Below, piece by piece: positions 22,872-34,221 of a DNA stretch of 64,000 bases. The translations under genes were made by a program, and so were the position numbers. Positions within the stretch are counted from its first letter, which is position 1. Each line of letters begins with the position of its first letter. Source of the stretch: Antedon mediterranea (taxonomy: Eukaryota > Echinodermata > Crinoidea > Comatulida > Antedonidae); NCBI RefSeq assembly GCF_964355755.1, contig NC_092678.1:15842922-15906921 (forward strand). The letters run 5' to 3'. The notes beneath the pieces were generated by a model. That model did not search any database, was not told the origin of the DNA, and was given only the letters and a program-made list of their open reading frames with translations.

Positions 22872-25800
22872 ATGTCAGAAAAAGATACTAGGGAAGAGAT
22901 GGTTGACCAAGAAGAGGTTGACCAAGTCAATGAAATGTATGATAACATGGCTAGGGATATTGATTTGCCCGAAATACCCGGCGGTATGCCAAAAGATATG
23001 ATGCTCAAATATTTTCGAATGAAGTTCAAGGCCGAGGCCGAAAACAAAAAGTTAGAATTACAATACCAACAAGACCAATTAAGATTAGAAGCAGATATAG
23101 AGCAAAAGAAAATAGATATAGAGCAAAGAAAAATTGAATCACAAGAAAGAGTGAAAATGATGGAATTAGAAAATAGGTCTAGCTACAGTAATGCTAGGAA
23201 TATAATAGATGAAATTAAGATAAAGGTTCCTACTTTGAAGGAATCAGATGATATTGATATATATTTTAGAACATTTGAACACTTGGCAGAAGCCACAGGT
23301 TGGTATAAGAATACGTGGTCCGCTAGATTAGCACCTGAACTGTCTGGTAAAGCTAGGACAGCATATGCATCCTTAACCGTAAAAGAATGTGTAGATTATG
23401 ATACCTTAAAGAAGGCAATCTTAGAAAAGTATGATGTGTCCGCAGAGACCTACAGATTTAAATTTAGAAATTCAAACAGAGTTAAAGATATGTCCATCAG
23501 GGAATTGCTGAATGAGCTCTCCCATTATTTAAAATGTTGGATGAAATGTGCTAATGTAAAAGAAGATGATGCTGCAGGCATTATTGAAAGGATTATAATG
23601 GAACAGGCACTTGATAAAATGCCTGAAGATCTGAGGCTTTATCTTAGAGATAAACAAGTAAATAAGAGCTATGATATGGCTATGATAGCCGATGATTATA
23701 TAGCTAATAGAGGTGGCCGTGGCTATTGGAATGCCGTAAATTCTGAAAATAAGCCTATGTATTATAAGGGCCAAGAAAATAGTAAACCTAAGAATAGTAC
23801 GTCTCAGAATAACCCTGGAGCTAGGCAGCAAGGATACAATAGGTATCGCGGAAGGGGAGGCAAATTCCACAACTATGGTAGAAATTTCCAACAGAGAGAA
23901 CCTTCAAATGAATGGATTAAAGGCCTATGCTTTAATTGTAAGGAGAAGGGACATAAAATAGGGGATTGTCCTAAGATGGTAGCAAAAGGAAAGACTAGTG
24001 ACATTAAGAAGGGCCCGAATGTGAAAGATGGCTTAAGATGTGAAGGACTAAAATCAGATAGCCCCCAAGTAGTTATAGATAGTGTAGAAAATAAAATGGA
24101 GAAATGTACAATACCAGGAAAATTAGAAGGACAGGATATAACTATGCTAAGAGACTCGGGATGTACCCAGTCAGCTGTTAAGGAAAGTCTAGTGCCTAAC
24201 AAATGTTACTTGCCAGGAAAATGGGTTACGTTAAGAGGTATAGGAGGCGATATTACCGTCCCCTTAGCTGAGGTAGCTATAGAAAGTAAGATAGTGACAG
24301 GAAAAGTGATTGTAGCCGTAATCGAAGGATTACAGAGGGAAATGTTATTGGGTCATGATTTGGACCAGAATTGTGGGGAAACAATGGCTAAAGAAATGTT
24401 CGTCCTAACTAGGGAGCAAGCCAGAATAGAAAATGATGTTAGAATACAAGACGAAATGATATTGTTAGGGAAAGATAGTAACTTTAAGCCGATAGAAGAG
24501 CCGCCTAAAGAAACTAATGTACAATTGTTAAAAACAGTAGTAAATGACAACAAAGTAAATAAAACTAATTGTTTAGATGATATGAATGGAACAGAAATGA
24601 ATAATTTGTTTGACGAAAATCAGGATAAAGCTAAAGATAAAACAGTCAAACGTAAAACTTATGGACAACAACACAAGCTGAACCTAACCAAACAGGAACT
24701 GATCAAATTGCAAACTAAGGATGACTCACTCAAAGGAGTGTTTGACAGGGTAGTCCCTATAGAAGAAATAGGTCAGCATAGAGTATGTTTCTTTATGAGA
24801 CAAGGTATATTGATGAGAAATTGGAGTAGTATTAAAGATAAGAATAACCAAGTGGAACAGATTGTATTACCCACTCAGTGTAGACAGGGTGTATTACACT
24901 TAGGTCATAATGTGCCATTTGCAGGTCACATGGGAGTTGAGAAAACTAAAAGTAGGGTCCTGAACCAATTCTATTGGCCAGGTATATTTAAAGATGTGGT
25001 AGTCTATTGTAAAGTCTGTAAGGAATGCCAAAAGGTAGATAAGGGTAAAAGTAAAAGGAAACATACTTTGATACCATTACCGATTATAAGTACACCATTT
25101 AAACGTATAGCGATAGACATTGTTGGACCCTTATCTAGAACAAGCCGTAATAACAAATATATGCTTACTATAATTGACTATGCTACGAGATATCCGGATG
25201 CTATCCCGTTACCCAATGTTAGAGCTGAAACAGTAGCCAGGGCTCTAATAGAAGTCTTTACTAGAGTAGGATTACCCGAAGAGATTGTACATGATCAAGG
25301 AACTAATTTCATGTCTTCAATTATGCAATCTATATGTAGTATGTTGGGGATTAATCAATTAAAGACTACAGTGTACCACCCCCAAAGCAATGGGCTTGTT
25401 GAAAGAGTTCACGGTACATTGAAAAATATGATAAGGACACTTACAGTAAAGCAAAGAAAAAATTGGGATAACTACATACCCCCCTTTCTGTTTGCATACA
25501 GAGAAGTTCCTAGTAAAGCAACTTTAAAACCTTTTAAATTGCTTTATGGTAGAGAGGTGAGGGGACCCTTGAGTTTACTCAAAAGTAATTGGGTAGAAGA
25601 TGAAGAAACATCTACGGATGTTATCAAATACATGTTAGAAATAAGAGAAAAAATGGAGGAATTAATGAAAGATGCTAATGTAAACAAACTTGAACAACAA
25701 GAAATTATGTCCCACAATTATAACAAGAATGCTATTGATAGAGAATTTGTAGAAGGGGACAAAGTGTTGATATTCCTTCCAGTAGGAAATAGTAAGTTAG

Positions 25801-26609
25801 ACAGTGAATGGCAAGGCCCCTTCACTGTTACAAAAAAGGTCAATGATGTAAATTATGAAATATACATAGGAGGTAGAAGAAAAGAAAAACAAATTCTACA
25901 TGTTAATATGTTAAAGAGATGGTATGATAAAGTAGAAATAAGTAAAGATGGTTATTATGTAGTAACAAATGTTCAGTCGATAGAAGAAGTAGACTTAAAT
26001 GAAACAGTCCATGACAATGAGTTAGATAGTGAAATAGACATAGGATTGTCTTATCATCAATCACAAACATGGAGAGATGTTAACGTTAGTAGTAATTTAA
26101 ATGATACACAAACTAAACAATTAACAGAATTGTTAAAGTACCAACAGAATGTATTCTCGGATGTACCAGGTAGAACTCACTTAGTGACACATGAAATTAA
26201 GACTAATGGTGAAATGCCTATAAGGCATAGGGCATATAGAACGCCCCAAGCATTAAAGGGTAAATTGAAAGAAGAATTAGATAGTATGTTGGCTATGGGT
26301 ATAATAGAACCTACAGTTAGTGCCTATGCTGCACCTATTATTGCCCTGAAGAAAGGCCAGAATCAAATTAGAATGGTGACTGATTTTAGATCACTAAATA
26401 AGACTACACAATTTGACCCTTATGTTATGCCTCGCATAGACGAAATGTTGGATGAGGTATCATCCGCAATATACATAACTACGTTAGATCTAACTAAAGG
26501 ATTTTACCAGGTGCCTCTGGATCCTAAGACCAAAGACAAATCAGCATTTATTACACAATTTGGACAGTATTGTTACAATGTACTTCCATTTGGTATAAAT
26601 AAAAGATAA
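22872..26609 (+). pseudogene. Gmr1-like Gag-Pro-IN-RT polyprotein, truncated in RT
   Basis: The frame is open from 22839; the first plausible start is ATG 22872. Residue numbers below count from 22839. A coiled segment (about 55-115) precedes a Gag region whose wording RELLNELSHYLKCWMK...EQALDKMPEDLRLYL (about 220-275) resembles the SCAN domain. A CCHC knuckle CFNCKEKGHKIGDC is at about 364, and protease DSG at 439-441. Integrase has an HHCC finger (about 687-729) and catalytic D760, D819 and E855 (D-35-E spacing). RT begins near 1105 (YRTPQALKGKL, MVTDFRSLNK, ITTLDLTKGFYQ) and stops after LPFGI. The frame then runs into outer-integrase DNA and a stop at 26607. Catalytic RT aspartates are therefore missing. 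Confidence 0.9.
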
Positions 26610-26829
26610 ATTCACTACAATGGCCATATCGGAGAAGAAGCAACGAAACGTAGAGCACGCGACATTGTATTCTGGCCAAAGATGAGTCAAGATATTTACA
26701 ATCTTATTGAAAGATGTAGTGTATGTAACAGCGCTAAATCACACATACAAAAAGAACTACTTCAAAGTTATCCCATACCATCTCTGCCATGGGAAACTAT
26801 TGGAGTAGACCTATTTCATTGGAATCATC
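26602..26829 (+). repeat. 228-bp block, copy 1, inside the Gmr1-like RT
   Basis: The same 228 bp occurs at 27908-28135 with one visible mismatch (GACATTGTATTC versus GACATTTTATTC). It encodes part of the outer element's integrase (NGHIGEEATKRRARD, CSVCNSAKSH), not Gmr1 sequence. It starts right behind LPFGI of the inner RT and ends where the inner RT resumes at RPLSKKQVRSFLG. Confidence 0.9.
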
Positions 26830-27419
26830 GACCTTTGTCTAAGAAACAAGTCCGATCATTTCTCGGATTAACGGGCTATTACAGAAAATTTGTACAGAAC
26901 TATGCCAATATTGCTAAGCCATTGATTGATTTAACTTTAAAGAGTAAAAGTAATACCGTTAAGTGGAATGAACAATGTGAAAATGCCTTTGTAACTTTAA
27001 AGAAACGACTTACTGATGATAATGTATTAAAAGCCCCAAATTTTGATAAGATGTTTATATTGCAAACCGATGCCTCAAATTATGGCATAGGTGCAGTGCT
27101 GAGCCAAATAGATGGTGAGGGTAATGATTATCCCATTGTGTACTTAAGTAGAAAGTTATCTGTACATGAGCAGAGATATTCTGTGCCAGAAAAAGAGTGC
27201 CTCTCTATTGTTTGGGCTATCAATAAACTTAAGTATTATCTGTATGGTTGTGAATTTCAAGTTCATACTGACCACCAGGCATTGAGATGGATGGACTCAA
27301 TGAAGGGTGCCAATGTTAGACTTATGAGATGGGCTCTGTTTTTACAAGGATATAAATTTAAAGTTATTTACAAGAAAGGGTCATTAAATGAAAATGCAGA
27401 TGGATTAAGCCGTGCATAA
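26830..27419 (+). pseudogene. Gmr1-like RT C-terminus and RNase H
   Basis: The frame continues from the 228-bp block and encodes the RT connection (KKQVRSFLGLTGYYRKF) and RNase H, with FILQTDASNYGIG (first catalytic Asp), YSVPEKECLSIVWA (Glu) and VHTDHQALRW (Asp), ending at NENADGLSRA and a stop at 27417. All visible RNase H acidic residues are kept. It has no start of its own in the inner element; an ATG at 26682 belongs to the outer-integrase block. Confidence 0.85.
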
Positions 27420-27504
27420 ATATTATAGAGGTGTTATATTTGTAGATAGTTTATAGTAAAATGGTTTTAAATGTTAAATTTTTGGAAAGATTGACACAAT
27501 CTTT

Positions 27505-27520
27505 TTCCCAAAAAGGGGAA
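27505..27520 (+). promoter_or_regulatory. Polypurine tract of the Gmr1-like element
   Basis: AAAAAGGGGAA directly precedes the LTR that begins TGTCATATTA, the expected position of the plus-strand primer. Confidence 0.75.
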
Positions 27521-27925
27521 TGTCATATTATTGATGTTGTGATTCTCTGTGTTTAGAGAAGGATGCTTTAGACCAGGTCCGCCTTATTATTAGCCAATCA
27601 AAATCGTGTAAATTTTGGAGGGAAAATGTTATCCTCCTCTGAAGCCTAAAATTTGCATATCCAGTATAACAGTAGAATGTAATAGATATTAAGGGGAGAA
27701 GAGAGAATAAGATCAGAGTAGATAAACGGAAAGATGATAAAGATAATATTAAGGCTTGACTGGTAGTGGTAGAAAGATGTATTAATCGAATTACAAGGAA
27801 TAAAAGTTCTAGTTGAGTTAAATATACTTTTTGTATGAGTTATCATTCGGTGACAGCTGTGTACGTCGCGTGGAAATATATACGCCTGAGAAAGCTCGGA
27901 ACCAACTAAAGATAAATTCACTACA
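27521..27925 (+). repeat. 3' LTR of the Gmr1-like element
   Basis: About 405 bp from TGTCATATTATTGATG to ATTCACTACA. It is homologous on the other strand to the solo LTR at 20349-20743. The last about 15 bp are ambiguous: ATTCACTACA ends the LTR but is also present in the outer integrase sequence that follows, so the exact junction lies inside this microhomology. Confidence 0.85.
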
Positions 27926-28404
27926 ATGGCCATATCGGAGAAGAAGCAACGAAACGTAGAGCACGCGACATTTTATTCTGGCCAAAGATGAGTCAAGATA
28001 TTTACAATCTTATTGAAAGATGTAGTGTATGTAACAGCGCTAAATCACACATACAAAAAGAACTACTTCAAAGTTATCCCATACCATCTCTGCCATGGGA
28101 AACTATTGGAGTAGACCTATTTCATTGGAATCATCATGACTACGTCGCAATTGGTGACAAATATTCAAATTGGTTAGATATGGAAATTCTACAAGACATA
28201 ACATCGTATTCTGTGATCCAATACCTAAAGAAACAATTCGCTATACATGGTACACCGAACACGCTAATTAGCGACAATGGAAAGCAGTTTGTTTGTCATG
28301 AATTCAGCGAGTTTGCCAAATCATGGAACATTCATCATATTCCGAGCAGCCCACAGTACCCCCAGTCTAATGGACTCGCAGAAAGCGCAGTGAAAAGGAG
28401 TAAA
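27908..28404 (+). pseudogene. Integrase N-terminal and core remnant of the outer Gypsy element
   Basis: The outer integrase resumes directly behind the Gmr1-like LTR: HYNGHIGEEATKRRARD with the CSVCNSAK pair of the zinc finger, first catalytic Asp in TIGVDLFHW, second in LISDNGKQF, Glu in GLAESAVKR. The first 228 bp are the duplicated block. The reading frame is open from 27988 to beyond the Glu, then is broken by the LINE insertion at a lysine-rich codon run near 28400. Confidence 0.85.
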
Positions 28405-28739
28405 AACAAGATCTATCCTCCGATCACATAGATCGAGCCCATCGCACAGGCAAACGTAACGAGAAGAAATCAAAACCCAGACCCATTATTGTTAAATTTA
28501 CTTCATATCAACACTGAAAGAAAGTGATTGTACAGAGAAGAAAATTAAAGGGTTCTGGCATTTCTATACAGGAAGACCCCACCAGTCATAGAAGGGAGTT
28601 GTTATACAGAGCAAGTAGGCACGAGAAGGTGAAGAGTGCATGGTCCATTGACGGACGAATCTATGCTAGCTCTGTTTCTAACGGAAAGGAAATTAGACAC
28701 CATATTCGTACTTTTCTGGACCTAGATAACATCTCATAA
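28405..28739 (+). pseudogene. LINE ORF1 C-terminal remnant
   Basis: Two frames are broken near 28520. The first contains IDRAHRTGKRNEKKSKPRP and the second SGISIQEDPTSHRRELLYRA and SAWSIDGRIYASS. This is the wording of the RNA-binding C-terminal domain found in L1-type ORF1 proteins (ERAHR-G, I-EDLT--R). It ends at a stop at 28737. N-terminal coiled coil is missing by 5' truncation. An ORF1 of L1 style beside a CR1/Jockey-type ORF2 is noteworthy. Confidence 0.65.
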
Positions 28740-29103
28740 AGAAGATCAGCAAACGAAGGGAAGTAAACAATTAACTGTTTCTTTTTCTTATTCAACATTT
28801 TAACTCTATATTACCACTTACATACATTGCATGCATCCCTTTCTTTTATCATCATGAATAATAACTGCATGCTAATTTATTGACATCTAAATGACACCGC
28901 GGACACTTTTTCCTGTTTTGCTTCACCTCATGCTTGCGTTATTACTTTTATTAATTTTGTTTTCACTGCAAAGTTGTTTGACTCCTGTTTTTACTTTTTC
29001 CATGAACATTTGCTTGTTCTTTCCTTTGTAACTTAATTAAGCTCTGAGACTGTTTTTGAACTTGTATACTATCTTATACCGTTACTTGTAATTATTGTTA
29101 TTG

Positions 29104-32100
29104 TTCTTTGTTATGTCCAATATTTATTCTGACAAAAATGAAACTGATCGTCTTTCTAATTTAGTTTTTAATCCATTCTCATTTAATGATAATCATAATG
29201 CTAATATTGATCCAGATCTTCAATTTTTTACTGATTCTATGAATATATCTAATTATTTTCATCCAAGTGATTTTTCTCAATATACTAACGAAATTGATAA
29301 TAAGAAAAGCTTTTCCACCATACACTTCAATTCCAGAAGCCTTAGTCGTAATTTTGATTCGATTAATATTCTTTTAAATTCCTTAAATTTCAACTTTGAT
29401 ATAATTTCTATTACGGAAAGTTGGTTGAAGCATGATAGCCCTTTACTGCATATTCCAAACTACTCTTTTATTTCTAAACATAGACATATGAAAGTTGGCG
29501 GTGGTGTAGCAATGTTTGTTCGAAATGAACTTTCATTTAAAGAAAGAGAAGATCTGTCAATTGACCAATCTATTTGTGATTCCCTATTTATTGAAATTGA
29601 ACAAAAATCAGCCAAAAACATTATTGTTGGCACAATATATAGGGCCCCTTCACTGGATACAAATGCATTCCTAGATAAAATAGAGCTATTACTTAGTAAC
29701 CTTTCCAATAAGAACAAGACTGTTTTCTTACTAGGTGATTGTAACATTGATATTTTAAAATACGAATCAAGTAATCATTCTTTCAATTTTATAAATACCA
29801 TGTTTAGCAACTTTTTTCTTCCTCTTATTCACCGCCCCACTAGAATTACTGCTACTACTGCCTCATTGTGAGACAATATAATTACCAACCAAACGGAATT
29901 TCCCAACCACAATGGAATCATTTATAGTGATGCCACTGACCATTTACCTTTTTTTAACATATCTTCTTTAACTAACATTGTCCATAATTCGAGATCTAAA
30001 CTTTCAATGTTGTTTACTAGGAAAATTAACGAGCGCAATATTGAAAGTTTTAAGTTAGATTTGCAAGCAACCTCGTGGGACCATGTTTTTAATTCACAAG
30101 ATCAAAATGAGGCATATAATTTATTTGACACCACATTTAAACATATGTACGATAAAAACTTCCCCCTTGAACAAAGAACAAATAAGAAACGCAAACTTAA
30201 ACTTGGATGACTGATGGCTTATTAAAATCCACAACACATAAACACAAATTATATGCTAAATTCTTGCACAACCCATCTGAAAAAAACAAAAATGAATATA
30301 AACGTTTCCGTAACAAACTTAACACATTGATTAGACAAGTTAAAATTGATCACTTTAACAACACCTTCTCACAGCATAAAAATGATATCAAAGGAACTTG
30401 GAAAATTATCAATTCTTTATTGAATAAACCTAAGAATAATCAGCCCGACTTACAAATCAAATGTGATGGCGAATTATCAAATGATCCAATTAAAATTTCA
30501 AATTCTTTTAATCAGTTTTTTGGACAGATTGGACCTACGCTTGCAAGTCAAATACCATCACATGCAACAAATTATAAAGACTACTTACCGAACCCTACTC
30601 TCAATTCCCTATTTCTTATCCCTGTTGACGATAATGAAATACTCAACACAGTCAAATATTTCAAGAATAATAAGGCTCCAGGTTTTGACGATATTAGTAC
30701 TAATATAGTTAAGCAAACATGTAGCCTTATCTCTCACCCACTTTGCTATATTTTTAACCTGTCTATGTCTAAAGGAGTGTTTCCAAACAAATTAAAACTT
30801 GCAAAAGTAACCCCCCATCTATACATCTGGAGTCAAGTCTGATGTTAGCAATTATCGTCCTATCTCCATTCTGTCAATTTTCTCCAAAATGTTTGAACGC
30901 ATCATTTATGATCGGAATACAAATTTATTTTAAAACACAATATTCTTTCTGACCATCAATATGGCTTTCGAAAAGGATATGATACTTCGATGGCTCTTTT
31001 ACAACTTACTAATAGTAATGTGGATGCATTTGAAAAAAAACATTTTGCTATTGGAACATTCATTGATCTCTCAAAAGCTTTTGATACTATCAATCATAAC
31101 ATTCTCTTATCCAAACTTTTCATTTATGGAATCCGTTGACCTGCACATGATCTATTTAAAAGTTATCTGTCAAATAGATTTCAATGTACTAAATATAGCA
31201 ATGTTACCTCTCATTTTACACCTATATCATGTGGAGTCCCCCAAGGTTCACTGCTTGGCCCACTTTTATTTTCTTAATATAAATGACATTTGTTCATCCT
31301 CTAAATTATTTTTTTTCTGCCTCTATGCTGACGATACTACCCTCCTTTATACAAATCCAAATATTCATTCACTTGTTGCGGTTGTCAACCAGGAACTGAC
31401 TAAAGTGTGTGAATATTTCCGAGCAAACAAACTTTCCATAAACGTTAAGAAATGCTGTTCTATTTTGTTTCGAAACACTCGCAAACCTGTAAATCTTGAT
31501 GATAGACATATTAAAATTAATGAACATTTATTGTTCCACTCGTTGAAAATACAAAATTGATTCAGGTCTCACTTGGAAGCAACATATGAAAGAAATTGAA
31601 AAAAAAATATCCAAAAATACTGGTATCATTTTTAGACTGTCTTTTTTTCTTCCCAAAAACATTCTTCATACCTTGTATTGTACTCTTATTTTACCATATT
31701 TAAACTATTGCAATGTAGTCTGGTGCAACACGTATGAGTCCAACACTAGCAGATTATTATCAAACAGAAGAAAGTAGTTCGAATAATATCAGGTGCACCA
31801 CCACTAGCTCACTCAGATCCCTTATTTTCCTCCCTAAACCTTTTAAAGTTGAAAGATCTTAACTATCATCAACAGTGTACTTTTCTCTACTCATCGATTA
31901 ACTCCCTAAACCCACCTCAATTTACAAATTTATTCCAACCAAACGCATCTTTTCACAATTATAGAACTCGAACTGTACAGGATATGCATATCCCTCTTCA
32001 TAAAAAAACTTCATTTCAATATAACATAAGATTTAGTGGACCTAAACTATGGAATAAACTACCTTCAAATATTAAAGTTGCTGTATCTAAGAAAAGCTTT

Positions 32101-32139
32101 TCATTTAAACTTAAAAGATATATCACATCCAAGTATTAA
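29104..32139 (+). pseudogene. LINE ORF2: endonuclease-reverse transcriptase, frameshifted
   Basis: Endonuclease signatures are STIHFNSRSL, ITESWL, GGGVAMFVRN, TIYRAP, LLGDCNID and RPTRIT, and after a stop at 29869 the SDATDHLPFF motif that carries the catalytic His. RT motifs follow in shifting frames: NNKAPGFDD, NYRPISILS, FIDLSKAFDTINH, GVPQGSLLGPLLF and LYADDTTLLY (near 31325). The C-terminal tail (FSGPKLWNKLPSNIK) ends at 32137. At least five frame breaks are visible. Family placement in the CR1/Daphne/Crack group is by motif wording only. Confidence 0.85.
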
Positions 32140-32497
32140 TTTTTATTATATTACATTTTATGATAATAATTTTAATGATGAGTAACAAGAAGAAGACGAA
32201 TCAATTCTTTATTTATACCAAAATTGTTTTTTGTTGTTGTTATTTTACTTATTTAGTTTAACCCATGTTATGTAAATTTTTTATATTGTTATTTCTTTAT
32301 TTTTTTAATTAATTAATTTATTTATTTATTTTCTTTTTCCGTGTTGTTTTTATCTAATATTTGTTTAGGCATGTCTGTCACAAGCTTTTTGCTTTTTTGA
32401 TCATGCCTTCTTCAATCATATTACCTTTCTTTACACCATTTTGTTGACTGTTTTATTTTGAAGAAAATAAATGTTACTTTGAATTGAAAAAAAAAAA
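32140..32497 (+). other. LINE 3' UTR and A-rich tail
   Basis: T-rich UTR with GTTTAGGCATGTCTGTCAC and a terminal GAAAATAAATGTTACTTTG, then GAATTG and an A run of about 11. Confidence 0.7.
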
Positions 32498-33031
32498 CTC
32501 CTGGAGAAAACCGAACGAGAACAGTCAGACCTCTATCGTAATTTGCTCAACATCCGAAATGTCCCAACACAACCCACACTCGCGTCCTCAGCACAGAGAC
32601 TAATGTCCAGAAGACTTCGAACAACTATCCCTACAAACAAACAATTGTTAAAACCAACCATGACATCAGGCGTACAAGAACAACTCAAGAAAAAACAACA
32701 ACAGAACAAATCATCATACGACAAGTCAGCAAAACCGCTACGCAAACTCCGACCCGGTCAAGTTGTAAGACTACAAACACCAAAAGGTTTCGACCAACTC
32801 GGAACAATATTAAAATCCTCAACCAATCCACGATCATACATTGTAAGTACCAAGGGTACAAAGTAACGCAGAAATCGCAGACACATCATCCCGGTATCCG
32901 AACCTGACCCGGTATTCTCGGAAAACAACAACAACAGCGACACACAACTATCACACACCAAAGTACACCAACCACCGCCGACAACGCGATATGGAAGAGT
33001 GGTACGTCGAAATCCCCGTTATGATTTGTGA
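32498..33031 (+). pseudogene. Integrase C-terminus of the outer Gypsy element
   Basis: Continues the integrase after the LINE: LLEKTEREQSDLYRNLLNIR, LASSAQRLMSRRLRT, SSYDKSAKPLRKLRPGQVVR, RSYIV, then a frame break near 32865 and YGRVVRNPRYDL with a stop at 33029. This is the usual C-terminal layout of mag-type integrases (DNA-contacting GPQ-like fold and a basic tail). Confidence 0.8.
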
Positions 33032-33137
33032 ACTCTGATTATTGAAGAAGCTGTTGAATATATTGAATTGAACTTTTCATTATCTTAATTGACTGTTTAC
33101 AAAAGAACTCTATATAATCATAAATATACAACTCATA

Positions 33138-33152
33138 ACTAACAAAGGGAGA
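33138..33152 (+). promoter_or_regulatory. Polypurine tract of the outer Gypsy element
   Basis: AACAAAGGGAGA abuts the 3' LTR start at 33153. Confidence 0.7.
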
Positions 33153-33376
33153 TGTAGAACTATATAGCATCTCATATCTGATCGCACCTAATTATAGTAG
33201 TGAGCCCTCTATAGTTTAATCAATATGAGCAACCCCTAATGAATACCCCTATATATGACCATGCTCTCTCTCTCTGCATGCGGATTCTTTGTACACACAA
33301 GTAACTAATAGAATACAATCATATCAATCAGTTATAACGTAGTCCGGCTAATATATTTTATCAGCGAGAGCTTACA
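33153..33376 (+). repeat. 3' LTR of the outer Gypsy element
   Basis: 224 bp, identical in length to the 5' LTR with five substitutions seen by eye (for example GCATATC/GCATCTC, GACCGC/GATCGC, AATAAAA/AATAGAA). It is followed by target duplication CTACC and the resumed host sequence GTTAA. Confidence 0.9.
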
Positions 33377-33381
33377 CTACC

Positions 33382-34221
33382 GTTAACACTTTGACTGCCA
33401 AAGGTTTTTCCAGTTAGAAACTGCCACCACCAGCGTTTATAGCCCAATTCAATATTTTTATTAAAGCTGATTGAAACTATGTATGTGATCTGATTTACAT
33501 GTAATTTAGACTAAAATAATCATGAAGATTTTAGCTTTACAATGGTACCAAGAACGATTTTCAAATCGCTATATGTAAATCGTAATAGTAAAATGAAAGT
33601 AACTCACTTTTTGAGTTTTTCGTCGTTTCGCGCAAGAAAGTCGAGATATTCGCGATTTTGTGCAAGACATCACAATATGAAAATATCGCCCGGGGAGATA
33701 AACAAACAACGAAAAAGTTACTTACACGGCACCGGTAGGCCTATAAAAACAAGTTCACTATCTATCACTATCGAAAAATGTATTACATTTCATAAATCAT
33801 AAATCTTACATCAATGTTTTGCCAAAACCCACATACTAAAGACACCAGGCCTAGTTAACTAGGCCTAAAGTTTTTCCGGAACCGTTTTACGACTAGGCCT
33901 AGGCTATAGCTACTAGCCTAGCTAGTAAACTGATGATAATATTTATACCATTTCTAAACAAGTTTGTTGCGTGAAACTCGGCCACTTACAGTGAAACACC
34001 AAAACAATTAGGGTATACATACAATAATACAATTAAAGACTTCATATTGAAAATTCATCCATTATTTTTTATTCAGATAACAAACAAACATGCCAATCCA
34101 CATAAACCTTTGTAATGCTTCGGCGGCATAGCTAGCGCGCGACCGATACACAATGCGCCAAACCATCGCTGTACGCGCTACTGTGATGCGCGGTGTATGT
34201 TATTTCGACAGGTACCATTTT
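33382..34221. other. Spacer rich in AGGCCTA palindromes
   Basis: No supported gene. A perfect 20-bp palindrome AGGCCTAGTTAACTAGGCCT lies at 33847-33866, with further TAGGCCTA-type motifs to 33925. The 86-codon frame at 33542 has no recognised domain. Confidence 0.5.

Larger units (their letters stand above)
22846..27925 (+). mobile_element. Nested Gmr1-like Gypsy element (Gag-PR-IN-RT-RH), 5' LTR missing
   Basis: A long coding region has integrase between protease and reverse transcriptase, the copia-like order known for Gmr1 elements, a Ty3/Gypsy group reported from deuterostomes. The 5' LTR and leader are absent: Gag coding sequence starts within about 30 bp of outer-element RT sequence. 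The 3' end is complete (polypurine tract and LTR). The RT core, including the YxDD box, is replaced by a 228-bp copy of outer integrase (26602-26829). The element cannot be autonomous. Confidence 0.9.
28405..32497 (+). mobile_element. CR1/Daphne-like LINE inserted in the outer integrase, 5'-truncated
   Basis: Inserted between the integrase core (AVKRSK) and its C-terminal part (LLEKTEREQ). It contains the end of an ORF1, a long ORF2 with APE-type endonuclease and RT, a 3' UTR, and ends TTTGAATTG followed by an A run (to 32497). The target duplication cannot be separated from the A run. Numerous frameshifts and stops make it defective. Confidence 0.8.
20823..33376 (+). mobile_element. mag/SURL-type Gypsy LTR retrotransposon with nested insertions
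   Basis: A 12.5-kb interval bounded by two 224-bp LTRs that differ at about five positions, with target duplication CTACC at 20818-20822 and 33377-33381. Residual coding order is Gag (double zinc knuckle), protease, reverse transcriptase, then integrase. The Gag knuckles (CX2CX3HX4C and CX2CX4HX4C) and RT/IN wording resemble the mag lineage that includes sea-urchin SURL. Gag N-terminus, RT thumb and RNase H are missing, frames are shifted, and the element is interrupted by a Gmr1-like element (about 22846-27925) and a LINE (about 28405-32497). It is defective. Confidence 0.9.

Noticed and set aside
21265-33031. Intact, expressible retroelement proteins
   Set aside because: Outer Gypsy and LINE frames carry stops and shifts, and the inner RT lacks its catalytic core.
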